Source: Bacteroidota bacterium
GTDB taxonomy: Bacteria > Bacteroidota > Ignavibacteria > UBA10030 > UBA8401
Length of the DNA stretch: 10,499 nucleotides
Assembly: GCA_030824175.1 (NCBI GenBank)
Contig: JAVBYH010000281.1
Span: 1 to 10,499 of the forward strand
Reading direction: 5' to 3'
Shown here: positions 8,115 to 10,499 of the stretch, one piece after another
How the letters are laid out: every line of letters begins with the position of its first letter
How positions within the stretch are numbered: position 1 is the stretch's first letter
Made by a program: the position numbers and the translations under genes
Notes under the pieces: generated by a model
Told to the model about the DNA's origin: nothing
Databases searched by the model: none
What the model saw: the letters and a program-made list of their open reading frames with translations, nothing else

Positions 8115-8140
8115 ACGCTGCGACCCTCAGTCGGTTTCTC

Positions 8141-8183
8141 ATCGGCAGCCGGAGCCTCACGGCTCAGGCTGCCGATGTTTTTT
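8141..8183 (+). terminator. Intrinsic terminator after the M29-like gene
   Basis: A 16-bp stem with one mismatch (ATCGGCAGCCGGAGCC at 8141-8156 with GGCTCAGGCTGCCGAT at 8161-8176) closes a TCAC loop and is followed by GTTTTTT (8177-8183). It begins 26 bp after the stop codon. This is a textbook Rho-independent terminator and isolates the cytochrome gene from upstream transcription. Confidence 0.93.
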
Positions 8184-8580
8184 AAAAGCATCCGCAATAC
8201 CTCGTTTCCTCCCTTCACACCCCTCGGGAATTGCCCCCGCGTATAATCGCTGTCTGCACACGCTTCTGGCATACAAATTGTAACATATAAAGCAGACAAT
8301 AGTATCTTAATCTCCTGCATTGATCGCTTGTACGTTGTATACATTGAACCTTAAAAACCAGGGATATTTACACTGATGTAGCCGATTTGCTGTACGCGAG
8401 ATTGATTCATTACGATGAATCTGTGTGTGTGCCGGATGATCGGACGATAGACCACGCGGAAAATTCCAATTTATAGGAATTACATTCCTTAAAGTAATAA
8501 AAATCGCCGGGTACAACGTCTGCCTCCGGGATGTTTTGTACAATCTACATACCGGTTCTTCTATTGTGACGGGAATAATC
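8184..8580. other. Gene-free gap upstream of the cytochrome gene
   Basis: These roughly 400 bases are visibly more AT-rich than the flanking genes, and I see no convincing coding frame. The gap contains a perfect TATAAT (8242-8247) without a matching -35, several ATTCC/GGAAT inverted half-sites (8463-8488), a GTACAA/TTGTAC pair (8511-8516, 8536-8541) and a -10-like TACAAT (8539-8544) close to the start of the cytochrome gene. It is probably the control region of that gene. No riboswitch is recognised. Confidence 0.5.
8462..8488. promoter_or_regulatory. Cluster of ATTCC/GGAAT inverted half-sites, possible operator
   Basis: AATTCC (8462-8467) and GGAATT (8476-8481) form a perfect 6-bp inverted repeat around 8 nt. 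The same GGAAT pairs again with ATTCC at 8484-8488 across 3 nt. Three alternating half-sites within 27 bp, about 95 bp before the cytochrome ATG, look like a binding site for a dimeric regulator. The regulator is unknown and the site could be chance in AT-rich DNA. Confidence 0.3.
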
Positions 8581-10499
8581 ATGAAACATTACGTACTATT
8601 CCTTCTGCTTGTCCTGGCCTGTGGACGATCCACAGCACAGGATTCTCCCCATGGCGAGATACAGTTCCCGTGCGAGACATGCCATCATCCCGATACATGG
8701 GAAGTATACGCCGATTCGGCCTTCAAGCATGAACAAACCGGTTTCCCTCTCACCGGAACGCATCAAAAGATATCATGCCGCCGCTGCCATTCGGACGTTG
8801 TCTTCTCCGACGCGCGCCCCGTGTGCACGAACTGCCATATAAATGCACACAAGGGGGACCAGGGAGATCAATGCGTGCGCTGTCACACAATGCAATCGTG
8901 GCAGGTTCCGGATATGCTGCAAAAACATCAAATGACGCGTTTCCCTCTTCTCGGACGGCATCAGTCCGTGAGCTGCGTCTCCTGTCACAAAAATTTCTCC
9001 GAACACCAATACGCCGGCACGCCTACCGCCTGCGTCGCGTGTCATAAGGACGCGTATCTCTCCGCGCGCAATCCGGAGCATATCGCGGGCGGACTCTCCA
9101 CCGATTGCAGTACATGCCACAATCCCACGAAGGGCGGCTTCGGCACGAATTTCAATCATGCCCAAAGCAATTTCCCTTTGAGCGGGCGACATGCGGCGCT
9201 TCAATGCACACAATGCCATGCCAATAATAATTTTCAACTAACATTTTCCGATTGTTACCAATGCCACGCTCAAACATTTGCGGAGGTAAAGAATCCGGAT
9301 CATAAGGGGGCCAATTTTCCGCATAATTGCGCGCAGTGTCACACGACGACGGCGTTCAAGCCGTCGACGTTCAGCCACGCGGCGACGAAGTACCCGATCG
9401 ACGGGCAGCATAAAACGCTGCAGTGCGCGCAGTGCCACACGAACAATAATTATTCACTGAGCTACACGGGCTGCAACCAGTGCCACGCATCGCGCGCGGC
9501 GGCTGCCGTGAACCCGAAGCACAGGAACTTCCCCGTTGCGTGCCAGCAGTGCCACACGACGGCAAACGCTGGGTTCCGCCCGGCGCCGCTCTGGCCGGGA
9601 CATGCGAGTCCGATCGCACCGTTCACCGGCAAGCACGCGACACTCGCGTGCGACCAGTGCCACACAAACGGCGCGCTCACATACACGGACTGCTACCAGT
9701 GCCATGCGGCGAACTATGCCGCAACGACGAATCCGAATCACGCCGCAGGCAATTACCCGAAGGACTGCTCGCAGTGTCACACGACGACGGCGTTCAAGCC
9801 GTCCACGTTCAGCCACGCGGCGACGAAGTTCCCGATCGACGGGCAGCATAAAACGCTGCAGTGCGCGCAGTGCCACACGAACAATAATTATTCACTGAGC
9901 TACACCGGCTGCAGCCAATGCCACGCATCGCGCGCGGCGGCTGCCGTGAACCCGAAGCACACGAACTTCCCCGTGGCGTGCCAGCAGTGCCACACGACGG
10001 CGAACGCCGGGTTCCGCCCGGCGCCGCTCTGGCCGGGACACGCGAGTCCGATCGCCCCGTTCACGGGCAAGCACGCGACGCTCACGTGCGACCAGTGCCA
10101 CACAAACGGCGCGCTCACGTACACGGACTGTTACCAGTGCCATGCGGCCAATTATGCCGCAACGACGAACCCGAATCACGTTACCGGCAATTACCCGAAG
10201 GACTGCTCGCAGTGTCACACGACGACGGCGTTCAAGCCGTCGACGTTCAGCCACGCGGCGACGAAGTTCCCGATCGACGGCCAGCACTCGACGCTGCAAT
10301 GTGCACAGTGCCACACGAATAATAATTATTCACTGAGCTACACCGGCTGCAATCAGTGCCACGCCTCGCGCGCGGCTGCAGCGGTGAACCCGAAGCACAC
10401 GAACTTCCCCGTGGCGTGCCAGCAGTGCCACACGACGGCGAACGCGGGGTTCCGCCCGGCGCCGCTCTGGCCGGGACATGCGAGTCCGATCGCACCGTT
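8581..10499 (+). CDS. Giant modular multiheme c-type cytochrome (partial, open at the right edge)
   Basis: The frame runs 639 residues without a stop to the window end. A signal peptide covers about residues 1-20 (MKHYVLFLLLVLACGRSTAQ); Cys14 in LVLAC leaves a lipoprotein possible. Twenty-five CXXCH heme-attachment motifs begin at residues 31, 66, 82, 98, 132, 151, 176, 209, 225, 250, 282, 298, 321, 357, 371, 396, 428, 444, 467, 503, 517, 542, 574, 590 and 613. After the first they fall into triheme modules of about 73 residues, most of them opening with an H-x(n)-F-P-x-x-G-x-H-x(4)-C-x-x-C-H pattern like that of cytochrome c7/c3. From about residue 250 the modules form 146-residue tandem repeats. 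Hemes would be attached outside the cytoplasmic membrane. A role in long-range or extracellular electron transfer is inferred from heme density and similarity to polymeric c7 proteins. The true C-terminus and any surface anchor lie beyond the window. The Shine-Dalgarno is weak (GACGGGA). Confidence 0.92.
   Translation, partial: MKHYVLFLLLVLACGRSTAQDSPHGEIQFPCETCHHPDTWEVYADSAFKHEQTGFPLTGTHQKISCRRCHSDVVFSDARPVCTNCHINAHKGDQGDQCVRCHTMQSWQVPDMLQKHQMTRFPLLGRHQSVSCVSCHKNFSEHQYAGTPTACVACHKDAYLSARNPEHIAGGLSTDCSTCHNPTKGGFGTNFNHAQSNFPLSGRHAALQCTQCHANNNFQLTFSDCYQCHAQTFAEVKNPDHKGANFPHNCAQCHTTTAFKPSTFSHAATKYPIDGQHKTLQCAQCHTNNNYSLSYTGCNQCHASRAAAAVNPKHRNFPVACQQCHTTANAGFRPAPLWPGHASPIAPFTGKHATLACDQCHTNGALTYTDCYQCHAANYAATTNPNHAAGNYPKDCSQCHTTTAFKPSTFSHAATKFPIDGQHKTLQCAQCHTNNNYSLSYTGCSQCHASRAAAAVNPKHTNFPVACQQCHTTANAGFRPAPLWPGHASPIAPFTGKHATLTCDQCHTNGALTYTDCYQCHAANYAATTNPNHVTGNYPKDCSQCHTTTAFKPSTFSHAATKFPIDGQHSTLQCAQCHTNNNYSLSYTGCNQCHASRAAAAVNPKHTNFPVACQQCHTTANAGFRPAPLWPGHASPIAP
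8776..9331 (+). repeat. Diverged triheme modules in the N-terminal part of the cytochrome
   Basis: Modules begin at heme motifs in residues 66, 132 and 209, with triplets 66/82/98, 132/151/176 and 209/225/250. They share the segment H-x(n)-FPL-x-G-x-H before the first heme and, in the later ones, NPxH before the third. They are recognisable only at protein level and use a more mixed, AT-richer codon set (AAT, TTT, CAA) than the repeats that follow. Confidence 0.75.
9332..9769 (+). repeat. 438-bp tandem repeat, copy 1 (six hemes)
   Basis: This is the first full copy of an in-frame 438-bp unit (146 codons). It encodes two related triheme modules, one of about 75 residues with a YSLSYTGC segment and one of about 71 with an LTYTDC segment. 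By hand comparison it differs from copy 2 at about 23 of 438 positions. Only about six amino acids change; the rest are silent. Sequence identity with the next copy breaks off sharply just before 9332. Confidence 0.93.
9770..10207 (+). repeat. 438-bp tandem repeat, copy 2 (six hemes)
   Basis: This is the second full copy, directly abutting copy 1 and shifted by exactly 438 bp. It keeps all six CXXCH motifs and all six additional histidines. The AT-rich patch encoding NNNYSL is kept at DNA level inside otherwise GC-rich sequence. Confidence 0.93.
10208..10499 (+). repeat. 438-bp tandem repeat, copy 3 (cut by the window edge)
   Basis: The first 292 bases of a third copy are present and in frame, including the four CXXCH starts at residues 542, 574, 590 and 613. 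The array therefore continues beyond the window for an unknown number of units. Confidence 0.93.

Noticed and set aside
8242..8247. A perfect TATAAT as the cytochrome promoter
   Set aside because: There is no -35 at a workable distance, and it lies about 335 bp from the start codon. It may be chance or belong to an unannotated transcript.
8184..8580. A GEMM-type cyclic dinucleotide riboswitch upstream of the cytochrome, as occurs in some Geobacter cytochrome genes
   Set aside because: I looked for the conserved GCAAAGC core and the tetraloop helix and found neither.
8307..8582. A 91-residue minus-strand open frame filling the gap before the cytochrome gene
   Set aside because: It has no Shine-Dalgarno or recognisable domain, and its start overlaps the cytochrome start codon. 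It is most likely chance in a regulatory gap.
9454..10314. Two 140-residue minus-strand open frames repeated 438 bp apart (9454-9876 and 9892-10314)
   Set aside because: They are antisense to the cytochrome repeats and exist because the GC-rich codon pattern leaves the opposite strand open. The heme motifs fix the plus strand as the coding one.
9332..10499. CRISPR array
   Set aside because: The repeat unit is 438 bp, directly abutting, in frame and protein-coding, unlike short repeats separated by unique spacers.

Overview
The window is about 10.5 kb of GC-rich bacterial chromosome with AT-richer intergenic gaps. It holds five complete genes and one gene that runs off the right edge. Three things suggest a Gram-negative bacterium, most plausibly of the Bacteroidota/Ignavibacteria/Chlorobi group: a DUF5020-type outer-membrane protein next to a purine permease, an HrpB helicase, and an exported multiheme c-type cytochrome. 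This placement is inferred from gene content only. No rRNA, tRNA, CRISPR array, insertion sequence or phage gene is visible.

Left third, minus strand: a two-gene unit is transcribed leftward from a good sigma70-like promoter (TTGAAA, 17 bp, TATATT; 2254-2226). The first gene encodes a small outer-membrane beta-barrel of the DUF5020/Tsx-like type (1453-2124). The second, 28 bp downstream, encodes an AzgA-type NCS2 purine permease (102-1424). Together they look like an outer plus inner membrane route for nucleosides or nucleobases. The unit ends at a large GC-rich hairpin (35-90) without a U-tract. To its right, also on the minus strand, is hrpB (2361-4925), a DEAH-type ATP-dependent helicase with all expected motifs and possibly a leaderless mRNA.

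Middle, plus strand: divergent from hrpB is an exported (alpha/alpha)6-barrel glycoside hydrolase of the MGH1/GH63/GH37 type (5091-6743). It is followed by an exported protein with an M29-aminopeptidase-like fold (6834-8114) in which several expected metal ligands appear to be replaced. A strong intrinsic terminator (8141-8183) closes this block.

Right end, plus strand: after a gene-free gap of about 400 bp with several short inverted repeats, a very large multiheme cytochrome c gene starts at 8581 and is still open at the window end. The visible 639 residues carry 25 CXXCH motifs. The distal part is a near-identical tandem repeat of 438 bp (146 residues, six hemes) present in two full copies and one partial copy. 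Each unit is built from two related triheme modules of about 73 residues and has exactly one extra histidine per heme. This looks like a modular multiheme wire resembling polymeric cytochrome c7 proteins, and it is the most interesting object in the window.
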